Counted from the first letter of the stretch, positions 26,001 to 32,369 are shown. The stretch is DNA of 39,450 bases from Eggerthellaceae bacterium (GCA_022644775.1 JALCHN010000015.1:1-39450), one strand, 5' to 3'. Notes: generated by a model not told the origin, from the sequence alone. Numbers and translations are program-made.

Positions 26001-27712
26001 TTCCAGATGATCTGCTGGGGCGTATCGCCGGCATCGGACTGCAACATGTTGCCGGACGCGCGGTCGTTCACGTAGAACTGGTTGATGGACACGTCGCCGG
26101 TAGCCGTGACGTTGAAGACGATCGTCTGATCGTCGTCCTTGTAGATTTTGAACTTGCCGTTTTCGCTCAGGGCGTTCTTGAACGCGGCGCTGTCGAGGTT
26201 GACGTAGTAGGTGCCCGCGCCGCGCCCTTTGATGTCGAGAACGTAGCGCTGGTCGTTCTGCTTATAGACAACCGCCGCGTTGGCCGGGTGGGCCGCAAGT
26301 TCGGCCTGCTTGGCCGCCACGTTGTCGAGCATGCCCTGCACTTCCGCCTGCAGCGCATCTTTCGACATGCTCGTGTCGAGCACGTGCTTCGTGCTCGTGT
26401 CACCCGAGAACAATACCTTGTCCGCCGATTCGGGAGACGTGCGGAAGTAGACCGAATAGCCCTTGGTGACGAACTTGTTCTGAATCTCGCCGATGAGCAT
26501 GGTCTGCGTGGTGGGGTTCGAAAGGTCGTTGCCCGTCTGAGTGGTGCAGGTGCCCACACGAGCGGCCACGTTGCTTTCGGCGTCGCCGCCTTCAAGGGTA
26601 AACGAGCCCGTGGTAATGCCGTAGTCGATCGCATCGCCCAAGATGCCCGTGTATTCGTCGGAACCCGCCGGGCCGAAGGCCGTAGCCGTGGCCGCGTACT
26701 GCCCACCCGGGGACACCGTGCCCGAAGCGGGCAGGGAGACGATGTAGTTTCCGGCGATGAGGCCGCCGTTGGAAAGGGCCGTGCCACCCGATGCGTAGCC
26801 GCCTTGGTTTCCATCACCGAATGTGCAGAGCGTCACCGTGTAGGTGCCCTGCGGGTCGAGGTCGGAAAGCGTTTCGGGCCACCAGCCCGTACGCATGCCC
26901 GTCACGTCGGCCGCGTAGCCGTTGGAACCCGCAACCAGGGGAAGCAACACGTGATTGTTGGCGTTGTTGTTATCGGCCACGTAGGCATAGAGGTACTGCC
27001 CGCCCAGATCGGGCGCAGCCACGGGCGCCCCGTTCGCATCCTTGAACTGCAGGGACACCGAAATGCCCGTGCTCGCGGCAGGCGCCGCCAGAGTGTCGAC
27101 GGTCGCCAATGCGTTGCTGGACGACGATTCGGAAGAGGACGCCGACGACGAAGAGCTCGCCGCAGCGTCGGTCTGCGCCGACGGCGCCTTCTTGGTGAAG
27201 GCCGTGGGCGCGGATTCTTCCGCCGATGCGCTCGTGGAGGCTTCGGTTTCAAGCTCGATGCCCACGCCTTCGACGAGCTGCTCCTGGGCAACCGTGTAGA
27301 CGCCGTTGCTATCGGGGGAAAGCGGCGTGCTGTTCTGGCCGTGGGTGAGGTTGACGGCGGTAAGGGTGGCCGCCGAACCGGCACTCGCCGTGAAGGTGAA
27401 GTCTTTGGTGTTGGGAATCGTAATCTGGGACGACGGCGCCTTGAGCGTCTGGCCGTTCACCGTGATGGAGCCCGAGCCAAGCGACAGACCCACGTCGACC
27501 GTGCCTTGCTTGGCGGCCGTCTGCGCCGCGCGCGCCGCATCGCCGCCGGCGAACGCCGACGGGATTTCGGCCTGCGGCGACAGAGACACCGCCATGAGCA
27601 CGGCCATCGTCACCGAAAGGGCGTGCTTCCAAGCCCTATTCGCACGATACGCCCGCGCTTTCGCGCCGGACGCCTTCGCCGTTGCAGTACGAGCACTCTT
27701 ACGCGTGTTCAT
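17012..27712 (-). CDS. Giant isopeptide-repeat adhesin with choice-of-anchor-A-like head
   Basis: A 3566-residue secreted protein. A long signal peptide (basic residues 1-30, hydrophobic core to about 55) precedes a Ser-rich linker and an adhesive head; residues about 355-620 resemble the choice-of-anchor A domain (ILGDAIDYG, QIIWNFTGASKV, SGWLVAKSVF). Then come about 22 repeats of roughly 105-145 residues (about 622-3450) of the Spy0128/streptococcal pilin type. Each starts with a Lys motif (GTKTLEG, AHKQLDG), has a central Glu (VSEV, ITEQ), and almost all end in an Asn motif (FTNTY), the Lys-Glu-Asn trio of self-forming isopeptide bonds. A Cna-B-like domain (KNSKSNGAPLEGARYGLW) ends the protein. 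There is no sorting signal and no C-terminal helix. It leads a three-gene surface operon. Confidence 0.92.
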   Translation of the reverse strand: MNTRKSARTATAKASGAKARAYRANRAWKHALSVTMAVLMAVSLSPQAEIPSAFAGGDAARAAQTAAKQGTVDVGLSLGSGSITVNGQTLKAPSSQITIPNTKDFTFTASAGSAATLTAVNLTHGQNSTPLSPDSNGVYTVAQEQLVEGVGIELETEASTSASAEESAPTAFTKKAPSAQTDAAASSSSSASSSESSSSNALATVDTLAAPAASTGISVSLQFKDANGAPVAAPDLGGQYLYAYVADNNNANNHVLLPLVAGSNGYAADVTGMRTGWWPETLSDLDPQGTYTVTLCTFGDGNQGGYASGGTALSNGGLIAGNYIVSLPASGTVSPGGQYAATATAFGPAGSDEYTGILGDAIDYGITTGSFTLEGGDAESNVAARVGTCTTQTGNDLSNPTTQTMLIGEIQNKFVTKGYSVYFRTSPESADKVLFSGDTSTKHVLDTSMSKDALQAEVQGMLDNVAAKQAELAAHPANAAVVYKQNDQRYVLDIKGRGAGTYYVNLDSAAFKNALSENGKFKIYKDDDQTIVFNVTATGDVSINQFYVNDRASGNMLQSDAGDTPQQIIWNFTGASKVTTAGSVTGVFLATGADWYNDNTSSGWLVAKSVFIRSGEWHNVYQHNKQYNGGTGSLAATKHVNGADATVSGFKFKLEEQTAGGWQQVGDLVANNKSAISFGPIAYTDDNFAPDAAGGNVQTHVYRITEDPATSAVDGVAYGTDATAYYAKIVVHKFVDTLGNTTNTTYVAEPATYYADEACSEALPAGAVFNNTSSSKVQSELLVKKAISGRAWQDGDAFQFTLTAQNGAPMPEGSADGTKTVTATSTDAVSFGQIVYDVKDAVYTYTIKETAPAGGAAAADLAYDTTEHTATVTVKDGVATVAYDGAAADALTVTNTYAAKTSIAVTKNYNKWKEGQTFGFTLTAVGNDAGVKTPMTAATTATATQSQPTASFGEIAFTKEGTYTYSIQENLPEGVDADHPTKDGITYAVQPQEVKVVVAMVDGKLTATPQYGEGASSVAFTNTYNATGALTLGGTKTFENGNGVNTTFTYTVKEGDATVATGTSNGAGAISFTTISYGLDDLGAHTYTVTEDKGGTTDAGITYDSRSYTVKVNVTDNGNGTLAVAAEDGSAALDGMNFKNTYQASGEATIDGHKQVTGKSDADLSGFAFTLTQVTAANDTAPAVEDGTQLTATSDANGDFSFDKISYTAPGTYYYKVSESGSKDGYTAQTSAKYVTVTVTDTQHNGAFDVDVAGAGADLTFTNTYRATGALNLSGTKAFTNGTLTGDDFSFQLKEGDTVLQTVKNNANGTFAFSPIVYATDATDAAYQPGEHTYTVSEVAGSAAGVTYDDTVYTVKVNVTDKGDGTLAVDKVEGTDFNAFKFTNAFTKSGSVQLQANKTLNGAVPDSRYDGKFSFELKDADGKVLQTKQNGADGTVAFDKIDYTAAGTYTYTIDEVVPADADKLPGVTYDTSVVNVTVTVANENGTLVATPTYTYGDGQQGNTFKNTYSAKGSITLAGTKTFENQSLTDDEFSFVATENGTQVATGTNKADGSIAFTPIDYAITANDTSALGEHTYKVSEVTGDKGGITYDANSKTVKVNVTDNGNGTLDAQVVSNGSDELSFTNTYTAKGSIKLTGTKSLTGRDAKAGEFGFTVKDEAGKVVATGSNGANGAITFTPISYTQADLGDHTYKVTEDQGNLGGVSYDQTEKTVVVHVADNGDGILSAAVVAEKSQAIAFSNTYTATGEAQFTAHKQLSGRTLAKGEFSFQLKEGDKLLQTNPNDADGNVAFDKISYSLADVGTHTYTISEVKGAEGGVTYDTAIKTVTVSVADNGDGTLAVTTSGDGDAATFTNAYTAAGDFTLQAAKHLDGRAFQAGDSWTFTVSGSEGAPLPATKQVTIDPTTGTDAAFSFGDIHYTLDDAGKTYVYKIAESGTVDGVTNDGGLHEVDVTVADKGDGTLSVTPVYKQDNGTVGGITFTNTYKATETGFTVSGTKTLEGRDIVDGEFQVALYSADDTFAVAGTDPVATASVASDGTYALATPGDLIGAAGTYHYVLKEVDTNKPGVTYDDTAYNITVTATDDGHGQIKAAVSGVPDGGANFSNTYTKGTAVLKAKKTLDGAPLKAGAFSFQLLDADGNVLQTATNAADGNVSFEPLSYGEAGDYHYTIREAVPEGATQNADGTWTYEGTTYDGASHDVTVRVTTGDDGAFKVAYSYDFVTGFLPADEAPVPAFHNAYHASGSTTVQGHKTVNGQNRSDLDGKVAFELSGSEGAPLPEQTSVTTDANGDFSFGSIAYTEADAGKTYTYTVAETAAPSGYTLAAPQTFKVTVSDNGDGTLAVTSTAGKSGLAFDDAYAATGSAHFAAKKQLDGASLKAGAFTFTLSQDGTVLQTKQNDDNGGVAFDDVSYSLNDLKNADGTYAPSKDFHYQIAEAVPAGATQNADGTWTFAGVTYDGSVQDVTVHVADNGDGALAVTYNGDANTGKVFTNSYKATGEAALSATKQLTGAALQAGAFSFQLKDAAGTVPQTVSNDASGLAVFAPISYTAAGTYHYTINEVAGSDPDMTYDSSVKDVQVNVADNGDGTMSVTYGADKAATFAAPVFGNTHNAKGQATVTAKKVLEGAQLQADQFSFQLKDEAGNVLQTATNAADGTVAFAPLSYELSDLGGADAKDFHYTVSEVAGTNKGMTYDGSVKDVTVHVALDKASGTLATSVTFAGNDATFTNTYKADGAAYLAAHKQLDGKALEAGAFSFELKDADGNVLQAKQNDADGTVTFDKISYTQDVLKNADGTYKDSATYTYTVSEQIPEGAAQNVDGTYVKDGVTYDGHSEQVTVHVADRGNGTLAVTYGDAQVEQAPAITFVNNYRADATTAQLEAQKQLQGRSWVDGETFTFEMKALTEGAPMPESTTAAAAAPANGAATSAATFGTMTFDKAGSYDYLITEQVPEGAVPDGTGLYELNGITYDASAHKATVDVTDDGQGKLQATVTYDGKAAEAPVFTNEYKAADTTAVLSGTKTLTGGTLEAGAYTFQIEATGDAAADTPLPAVTAVTNAADGSFAFDAITYKQPGTYTYAISEVVPADAVNADGVTYAQATDEQKAAGGFTEAGVTYDTAVRTATVTVTDNQKGALEATVAYGTDAGLAFTNTKFEAHAALAFDKYYYGSDLNRAFSFSLVATDSSWNPRSGGEGVVYSGTDAIVDDGQAFTAQVTNPAFDAETHKATVALPDLTYYKAGTYRYLLHENADSAASDVVDDASVYQITVTVGADQKVSTSIARVTGEATAQPVTTATFYNNSAVLAAFRAMGLAADVAPEKDGAATFMPEVQKDFDGSLADNTFTFEMVDENGNAVSHGVNDATGHVALDMPGAASADTARDAGSAVLTYTEEGTYTYTIREVAADNALISYDKGTVELTVTVTKDDNGVLTAEGAYTKHAADGTTVEGNNTFTNETRAIDLRVQKNSKSNGAPLEGARYGLWQYNPNGQDVYLGNNMSDKNGWITFRDVKVQPGTAYYFKEEAAPAGHLVNPYRDPYFALVPDNANGYKLVYEGSAAFAQAVPAAANQREGA

Positions 27713-27788
27713 TGCAAACCACTTCCCCTATGGTCGGAAAACGGGCCCCTCGCGCACATCACGTACGCCTCTGCCGGCCCGATTTCCC

Positions 27789-27816
27789 GTTCGACGCGCT
27801 CCCCAGCGCATCGAAC
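27789..27816 (-). promoter_or_regulatory. Stem-loop in the adhesin leader (proximal)
   Basis: GTTCGA-C-GCGCT, loop CCCC, AGCGC-A-TCGAAC: an 11-bp stem with one mismatch, about 75-105 nt before the adhesin start. Possible post-transcriptional control element; no known riboswitch class matched. Confidence 0.4.
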
Positions 27817-27824
27817 ACATGCGG

Positions 27825-27847
27825 CGCGCACCCGTTCGGGGTGCGCG
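27825..27847 (-). promoter_or_regulatory. Stem-loop in the adhesin leader (distal)
   Basis: A perfect 9-bp stem CGCGCACCC / GGGTGCGCG around GTTCG, just upstream of the proximal hairpin. Without a T-run it is not a terminator. Confidence 0.4.
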
Positions 27848-28148
27848 GTCTCACCACGACACTGTTCAGTTATGAATGGCGGCCGATTACCGTATACGCA
27901 GGTAAGGAGCCACCTTTCCTAATATTACATATTACCCCGTAAAGCATACCCCAGGCGTCCCATTGAGCGATTTTTTTGGTAACTTTTCGAGATTTTTATT
28001 CTGAGGGCTTGATGTTTTTGGACATATAGGATTTGTCTGATGGATCCGTACGCGACAACCTGCGCGGGCAGCGCGCGTTACCGCGCGCTATCATCTGCAT
28101 GGTGGAACTCGTATTTCGGAAAGATGCGGCCAACTGTGCATTTCATGG

Positions 28149-28175
28149 GACAACGAGAGCGGGTGATGTTGTCAC
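28149..28175. repeat. Single TGACA-family repeat, GAGAGC subtype
   Basis: GACAACGAGAGCGGGTGATG followed by TTGTCAC, identical in core to the left unit at 6136-6164. It is unpaired here and contains the in-frame ATG (28166) that may start the transglutaminase-like gene. Confidence 0.7.
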
Positions 28176-29218
28176 GCCGTTCATTTCGAAACCGGGGACA
28201 AACGGAGTCGCCCCGCTGCCCGTTCACGCACAGGAAGCGAGCGGCGCATTGTGGCCGTTCGCACGCGCATGCGCGCGGGGCGCTCGCCATGGCAGCCGCG
28301 GCCCTCGCCTGCGCCCTCGCCCTTCCCGCCTGCAGCTCGACGGGAGCAGGCGGCAGCGCAGGCGCGGCTAACGACGAGGGCATCACGCAAGGCGCTGCCT
28401 GGCAGCAGCCCGCGCAGACGGCCCTTTCCTCCTTCGACGCCAACGCCGCCACCGGCCAAAACGGCGCCGCAATCGACGTGTCCCACGCCAACGACGGCTA
28501 CGTGGCTGCAAGCGCCACAGCCGATTCCCGCCTGAAACTCGTGGTGGAATGCAACGGCCAGTCCTACAACTACGACCTCGCCCAGGACGGCACCCCGCTC
28601 GTGGCCCCCGTGAACATGGGCAACGGCACCTACACCGTGCGCGTGATGCGCAACACCAACGCCGACCGCTACGTCGAGCTCTGTCGTACGACCGTCGACG
28701 TCGCGCTCACCAGCGAATTCGCGCCCTTCCTCGTGCCCGACTGCTTCTGTTCCTACACCGATTCGAGCGCCTGCGTGGCGAAAGCGCGCGACATCTGCGC
28801 CGGCGCCCAGAACGAAGGCGACGTGGTGCGGGCCGTGTTCGACTACATCACCCAGAACGTGACCTACGACTACGACAAGGCCGCCCAGCTTTCGGGCACG
28901 ACCGGCTACGCGCCCAACCCCGACGCCACCCTGCAAAGCGGCACGGGCATCTGCTTCGACTACGCCTCGCTCGGCGCCGCGATGCTGCGCAGCCAGGGCA
29001 TCCCTGCGAAAATCGTGACCGGCTACGTGTCGCCGAGCAACGTCTACCATGCCTGGATCATGGTCTACATCGACGGCAGCTGGAAGAGCGCCCGCATCAG
29101 CGTCGACCAAAACACCTGGTCACGCGTCGATCTTACCTTCGCCGCCACCCAGGGCGACGACCGCGCGGCCGGCTACGTGGGCGACGGCAGCACCTACACC
29201 GACCGCTACACCTACTGA
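28166..29218 (+). CDS. Transglutaminase-like lipoprotein
   Basis: A secreted protein with a transglutaminase-like (thiol protease-fold) domain. The lipobox LPACSS follows a hydrophobic stretch, so it is probably lipid-anchored outside the membrane. The catalytic trio is readable: Cys in GTGICFDYASL, His in VYHAWIMVYI and Asp in SVDQNTWSRVD. Such domains cleave or crosslink proteins; here the substrate is unknown. The start is uncertain: ATG 28166 (350 residues, long basic leader, start inside a repeat) is listed, whereas ATG 28289 gives 309 residues but lacks a charged n-region; an ATG at 28040 is also in frame. It is divergent from the giant adhesin and upstream of the pilus-like operon. Confidence 0.8.
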   Translation: MLSRRSFRNRGQTESPRCPFTHRKRAAHCGRSHAHARGALAMAAAALACALALPACSSTGAGGSAGAANDEGITQGAAWQQPAQTALSSFDANAATGQNGAAIDVSHANDGYVAASATADSRLKLVVECNGQSYNYDLAQDGTPLVAPVNMGNGTYTVRVMRNTNADRYVELCRTTVDVALTSEFAPFLVPDCFCSYTDSSACVAKARDICAGAQNEGDVVRAVFDYITQNVTYDYDKAAQLSGTTGYAPNPDATLQSGTGICFDYASLGAAMLRSQGIPAKIVTGYVSPSNVYHAWIMVYIDGSWKSARISVDQNTWSRVDLTFAATQGDDRAAGYVGDGSTYTDRYTY

Positions 29219-29285
29219 AACCGCCGCGGGCAGCGCTTCGGACGCTTCGCGGCAGACGGGTGGTTCCGCAGGGGCCGCGCAGGGT

Positions 29286-29291
29286 TATACT
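29286..29291 (+). promoter_or_regulatory. Likely -10 box of the pilus-like operon
   Basis: TATACT, 5/6 to the sigma-70 consensus, 71 nt before the first gene of the operon, in the 144-nt gap after the lipoprotein. The -35 (TTCCGC, 16 nt upstream) is poor. Confidence 0.4.
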
Positions 29292-29362
29292 GCTGCTCAA
29301 ACGATGGTCGGGACGCAGGGCGTTTCGTCCATCCGCATGGGGAATGGGACAAGGGGACATTC

Positions 29363-30415
29363 ATGGCACACTCACTGCTTGAGAGCGGCGCCGTCAGCGC
29401 GTTTTGCGGGTCGTTCGCCCAGATGACCGCCGCGGGCATCCAGGTGGAGGAAGCGGCACGCCTGCTCGCCGTCGAAAATGCCGAAAGCCCCTTCCGCACC
29501 GCCTGCGAGAGGGTCTACCAGGGGGTTGCCGCCGGCAAGAAGCTCGGCACGTCGATGCGCGAGAGCGAGGCCTTCCCCGATTTCGCCTGCGACCTGGTTG
29601 CCACCGGCGAGGACACAGGGCATTTGGAAGACGCCCTGCTCGCGCTCGACCAGTACTACAGCGAAGAGGACCGCCTGTTCGCCAAGCTCTACACCAACGT
29701 GCGCCACCCCGCCATCATCCTGTGTCTGATGACCGTGGTGCTCGCCGTGACCGACCTGCTCGTCCTGCCCGCCTTCACGAGCGCCTACGAAAGCGTGGCC
29801 GGGTCGCTGACCGGCGGGTCGTTCGCCATGGTGGGCGTCGCCGCGACAATCGGCTGGATCGCCCTCATCCTCACCTTCGCCTGCGCGGCGGTCGCGATCG
29901 CCGTCACCGTGCGCATTGGGTCGGAAGAGGGCCGCATGAAGCTGGCGCTCACTCTGGCCAAACTGCCCACGACCAAGCAGGCCTTCTACCAAATTGCGCT
30001 CGCGCGCTTCACGCTTTCGCTTTCCGCCCACATTTCGGCGGGCACCGATTCCAACACCGCCCTGGAAAAGGCCACTTCGATGGTGAAGCACCCCGTGCTG
30101 AAGGAACGCGCCCTTGCCGCGCTCGCCGATTGCACCGACCTCAACCGACCCAAGGGGCTCGTCGAGGCCCTGGCCGACCACGAGGTCTACGACCCCTTCT
30201 ACAGCCGCATGCTCGAAGTGGGCGACCGCACGGCGTCCTTCGACGAAACGCTCACCCGCTGCGCCCAGGTCTTCTTCGACGACGCGCTCGACCAGCTCGA
30301 CCGCACGGCCGACAACGTCGAACCGGCCCTCACCATCCTGCTCACCGTGGCCGTGGGCGCCTCGCTGGTGGCCGCGATGCTGCCGCTCGTAGGCATCCTG
30401 CAGTCGATCGGCTAG
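29363..30415 (+). CDS. Type II secretion / type IV pilus inner-membrane platform protein (GspF/PilC-like)
   Basis: A 350-residue polytopic protein of the T2SSF family, the membrane platform connecting the ATPase to the growing (pseudo)pilus. Two T2SSF domains are visible: residues about 8-105 (FAQMTAAGIQVEEAARLL, GTSMRESEAFP, LVATGEDTGHLEDAL) and about 215-340 (FTLSLSAHISAGTDSNTAL, MLEVGDRTASFDETL), with hydrophobic helices between and at the C-terminus (LTILLTVAVGASLVAAMLPL). It is about 50 residues shorter than typical PilC. AAGGGGA lies 5 nt before the ATG. First gene of an operon whose other members are small helix-containing proteins and a PilT ATPase. Confidence 0.9.
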   Translation: MAHSLLESGAVSAFCGSFAQMTAAGIQVEEAARLLAVENAESPFRTACERVYQGVAAGKKLGTSMRESEAFPDFACDLVATGEDTGHLEDALLALDQYYSEEDRLFAKLYTNVRHPAIILCLMTVVLAVTDLLVLPAFTSAYESVAGSLTGGSFAMVGVAATIGWIALILTFACAAVAIAVTVRIGSEEGRMKLALTLAKLPTTKQAFYQIALARFTLSLSAHISAGTDSNTALEKATSMVKHPVLKERALAALADCTDLNRPKGLVEALADHEVYDPFYSRMLEVGDRTASFDETLTRCAQVFFDDALDQLDRTADNVEPALTILLTVAVGASLVAAMLPLVGILQSIG

Positions 30416-30425
30416 CGAGGCGCGC

Positions 30426-30752
30426 ATGTACCACCAGGTCACCGCAGATTCCCAACGCGCACGGCGCAGAAAGCGCACGGCCATTTCCGTCGCCGTCGCC
30501 GCCTGCCTCGTCGCCGTCGCCCTCATCGCGGGCGCGGCCCAGGCGAGCGCGCGCGAACAGGGCGCGGCGAGCGTGCGCAACGCGATTCTCGAATCAGCCA
30601 AGCAGTGCTGCGCGGTCGAGGGGTCGTATCCGGCCAGCTACCAGTACCTGGAAGACCACTACGGCCTGCGCGTGAACGACACCGATTACGTGATCACCTA
30701 CGAAAGCTTCGCGAGCAACGTGATGCCCAACGTGGTGGTGGTCCCCCGATGA
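30426..30752 (+). CDS. Small pseudopilin-like membrane protein
   Basis: A 108-residue protein: basic start (RRRKR), one hydrophobic helix (about 19-40) and a small exported domain with a CC pair and a Tyr-rich segment. One N-terminal helix plus a small globular domain is the pseudopilin plan, but no prepilin-peptidase site with a Glu at position 5 is visible. The gene starts 10 nt after the platform gene and its stop overlaps the next ATG (ATGA). Its role as a structural pilin is inferred from position. Confidence 0.65.
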   Translation: MYHQVTADSQRARRRKRTAISVAVAACLVAVALIAGAAQASAREQGAASVRNAILESAKQCCAVEGSYPASYQYLEDHYGLRVNDTDYVITYESFASNVMPNVVVVPR

Positions 30753-31306
30753 ACCGCGCACTGCCCACCGACGCTACGCTCATCCGCCGCAACATCGAGC
30801 GCATTCGCCCCTCGCGGGCGCGCCTGGCCGACGCCGTCGACGCGAAGGCCACCCGCACGCGCCGCCTGGTGCCGGCCGTGCTCTACCTGATGTTCGTGCT
30901 CGCCCTGCTCGGGGCGCTCATGATCGGCGGGGTCGCCTACCGCGCGGTCGTGACGCAGAAGACCGCCGTCGATGCCGACCGCACGGCGCTGTCGCTGCTT
31001 TCGGGCTACGTGCGCGCCAACGACACCGTGGGGGCGGTGGGCCAAGGACAGGGTCCCGAAGGCCCGTCGCTCGTGCTTTCGGAAACCGACCAAGCCGACA
31101 CCTACGAAACGCGCATCTACCTTTATGAAGGCGCGATCGTGCAGGAATACGCGATCGCGGGCACGCCGTACGCACCCGATACCGCCACCAAGGTGGTCGA
31201 TTCGCAGACGTTTTCGTTCGCCTACCGCGACGGCTTGCTCACGATTGACTGCGACCAGGGCACCGCAGCCGTGGCCCTGCGCACGGCGCAAGGGGGCGAT
31301 CGATAG
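30749..31306 (+). CDS. Pseudopilin-like protein, possibly DUF4860
   Basis: A 185-residue protein with a basic N-terminal segment (IRRNIERIRPSRARL), one helix (about 45-70, LVPAVLYLMFVLALLGALM) and a beta-rich C-terminal domain (YETRIYLYEGAIVQEYA). This layout recalls DUF4860-type proteins of actinobacterial pilus-like operons; that name is from memory and needs a profile search. Its ATG overlaps the previous stop (ATGA), and its own stop overlaps the next GTG (TAGTG), so the genes are tightly coupled. Confidence 0.7.
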   Translation: MNRALPTDATLIRRNIERIRPSRARLADAVDAKATRTRRLVPAVLYLMFVLALLGALMIGGVAYRAVVTQKTAVDADRTALSLLSGYVRANDTVGAVGQGQGPEGPSLVLSETDQADTYETRIYLYEGAIVQEYAIAGTPYAPDTATKVVDSQTFSFAYRDGLLTIDCDQGTAAVALRTAQGGDR

Positions 31307-31776
31307 TGACCGGCTCGCGCGCCTTTTCCACGCTCACCAGCGGTTTCCACCACCGTGAGAAGCGCCGGTTCGCCTCGACGGCGCAGATGATCGAAGCCAT
31401 CGTGATGCTCTTCGTCGTCGTGTGCGCCCTTGCCGTGGCCGCCGGCCTGCTCGCCGGGGCCCTGAGCGAGATGCACGCCGGCGCCCAAACCGAAGACGCC
31501 ACGCGCGCCGCCATTAACGCAGCCGAGGCGTTTTCGGCCGACCCCGCCGGCCAGCCCGCGACGCAGACCGCCGGCGACCTTACCGTGACCTGCGACGTCA
31601 CGCCCGAAGCCCACCGCGACGGCACGCTCTACCGCGCCCACATTTCGGTGGCCGACGGCGAGGGCGCCACCGTCTACGAGCTCGACACGGCCCGCTACGT
31701 AGCGTCCGACGGCACGGCTGCGGGCAGTGCAGCCGCGACCGGCACGGCGACCGCTTCGCAAGGAGGTGCCGCATGA
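31306..31776 (+). CDS. Prepilin-like protein with AQMIEAIVML motif
   Basis: A 156-residue protein. After a basic leader (HHREKRRF) comes STAQMIEAIVML followed by a hydrophobic helix; this aligns with the prepilin motif FTLIEVLVAL, with a Glu in the expected place but Thr instead of Gly before the would-be cleavage point. It is the best prepilin candidate in the operon. The C-terminal part is Ala/Thr/Gly-rich. The GTG start overlaps the preceding stop (TAGTG), with AGGGGGCG upstream. Cleavage and assembly are inferred. Confidence 0.7.
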   Translation: MTGSRAFSTLTSGFHHREKRRFASTAQMIEAIVMLFVVVCALAVAAGLLAGALSEMHAGAQTEDATRAAINAAEAFSADPAGQPATQTAGDLTVTCDVTPEAHRDGTLYRAHISVADGEGATVYELDTARYVASDGTAAGSAAATGTATASQGGAA

Positions 31777-32276
31777 GCGCGCGCGAAAGCTCGATGCACG
31801 TGGGCACGATTACGGTGCTCGTAGCGCTGCTGGTGATTCCGCTCGCCATTTTGGGCCTGCTCACCTTCAACACCGCTTCGGCCGAGCAGACCGTGGCGCA
31901 GAAGCACGCCGACACCACCGCCGAACGCTACGAGCTGGAAACCTGCGGCCAGGCCTTCGTGGCCGGCGTGGACGACACGCTCGCCCGCGTGCGCAGCGCA
32001 GGCGGCCAGGACCAGGCGGGCGTCGCCGCCGTCGAGCGCGACCTGCAGAAAATCGCCGGCACCGCTGCCGCCGCGGCAGGCGGCGACGTCGAGGTGAACG
32101 TGGACGCCGAGCCCACTGGCACGGGGGCTTCGGCAGTCTTCTCCACGTCGGACGGCCAGCAGCTTTCGATTGAGATTTCCGTCACGAGCGCCGCCGACTA
32201 CACGGTGGACGCTTGGACCACGTCGACCGCGCGCGAGCCGGCGCCCGGCGACACCCTGTGGACGGAGGGGTCGTAG
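31773..32276 (+). CDS. Pseudopilin-like membrane protein
   Basis: A 167-residue protein with one N-terminal helix (VGTITVLVALLVIPLAILGLL) right after a short basic leader, and an exported domain of about 130 residues. There is no Glu in the helix start, which in type II secretion systems is a feature of the tip subunit GspK; the parallel is speculative. The ATG overlaps the previous stop (ATGA) and AAGGAGG lies just upstream. Confidence 0.68.
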   Translation: MSARESSMHVGTITVLVALLVIPLAILGLLTFNTASAEQTVAQKHADTTAERYELETCGQAFVAGVDDTLARVRSAGGQDQAGVAAVERDLQKIAGTAAAAAGGDVEVNVDAEPTGTGASAVFSTSDGQQLSIEISVTSAADYTVDAWTTSTAREPAPGDTLWTEGS

Positions 32277-32369
32277 ATGCCCGCCGCCCGTTTCCTCACC
32301 CCGCCAGCCAGCCGGCGCCTCGCCGCCCAGATGCCCGCAACCCCAACGAACCCCCGGGAGGACCGATGA
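32277..32369 (+). CDS. 30-residue ORF bridging to pilT
   Basis: ATG follows the previous stop directly (TAGATG) and is preceded by GGAGGGG at 6 nt. The Arg/Pro-rich peptide (MPAARFLTPPASRR at its start) ends in TGA overlapping the pilT ATG. It fills the gap between two genes exactly. It could be a real small protein or a coupling leader; there is no recognisable domain. Confidence 0.4.
   Translation: MPAARFLTPPASRRLAAQMPATPTNPREDR

Larger units (their letters stand above)
27713..28165. promoter_or_regulatory. Divergent regulatory region, adhesin / lipoprotein
   Basis: About 450 nt without a supported gene. The 27915-28035 part is strikingly AT-rich for this genome, with TAATATTAC, a run of seven T and TTTTTATT, and presumably holds both promoters, although no pair of boxes is convincing. 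On the adhesin side two stem-loops (27789-27816 and 27825-27847) would lie in a leader of roughly 200 nt. Confidence 0.5.

Noticed and set aside
28166..28200. A twin-arginine (Tat) signal in the transglutaminase-like protein (SRRSF)
   Set aside because: The hydrophobic stretch is about 35 residues further on and ends in a lipobox, so the match is probably fortuitous.
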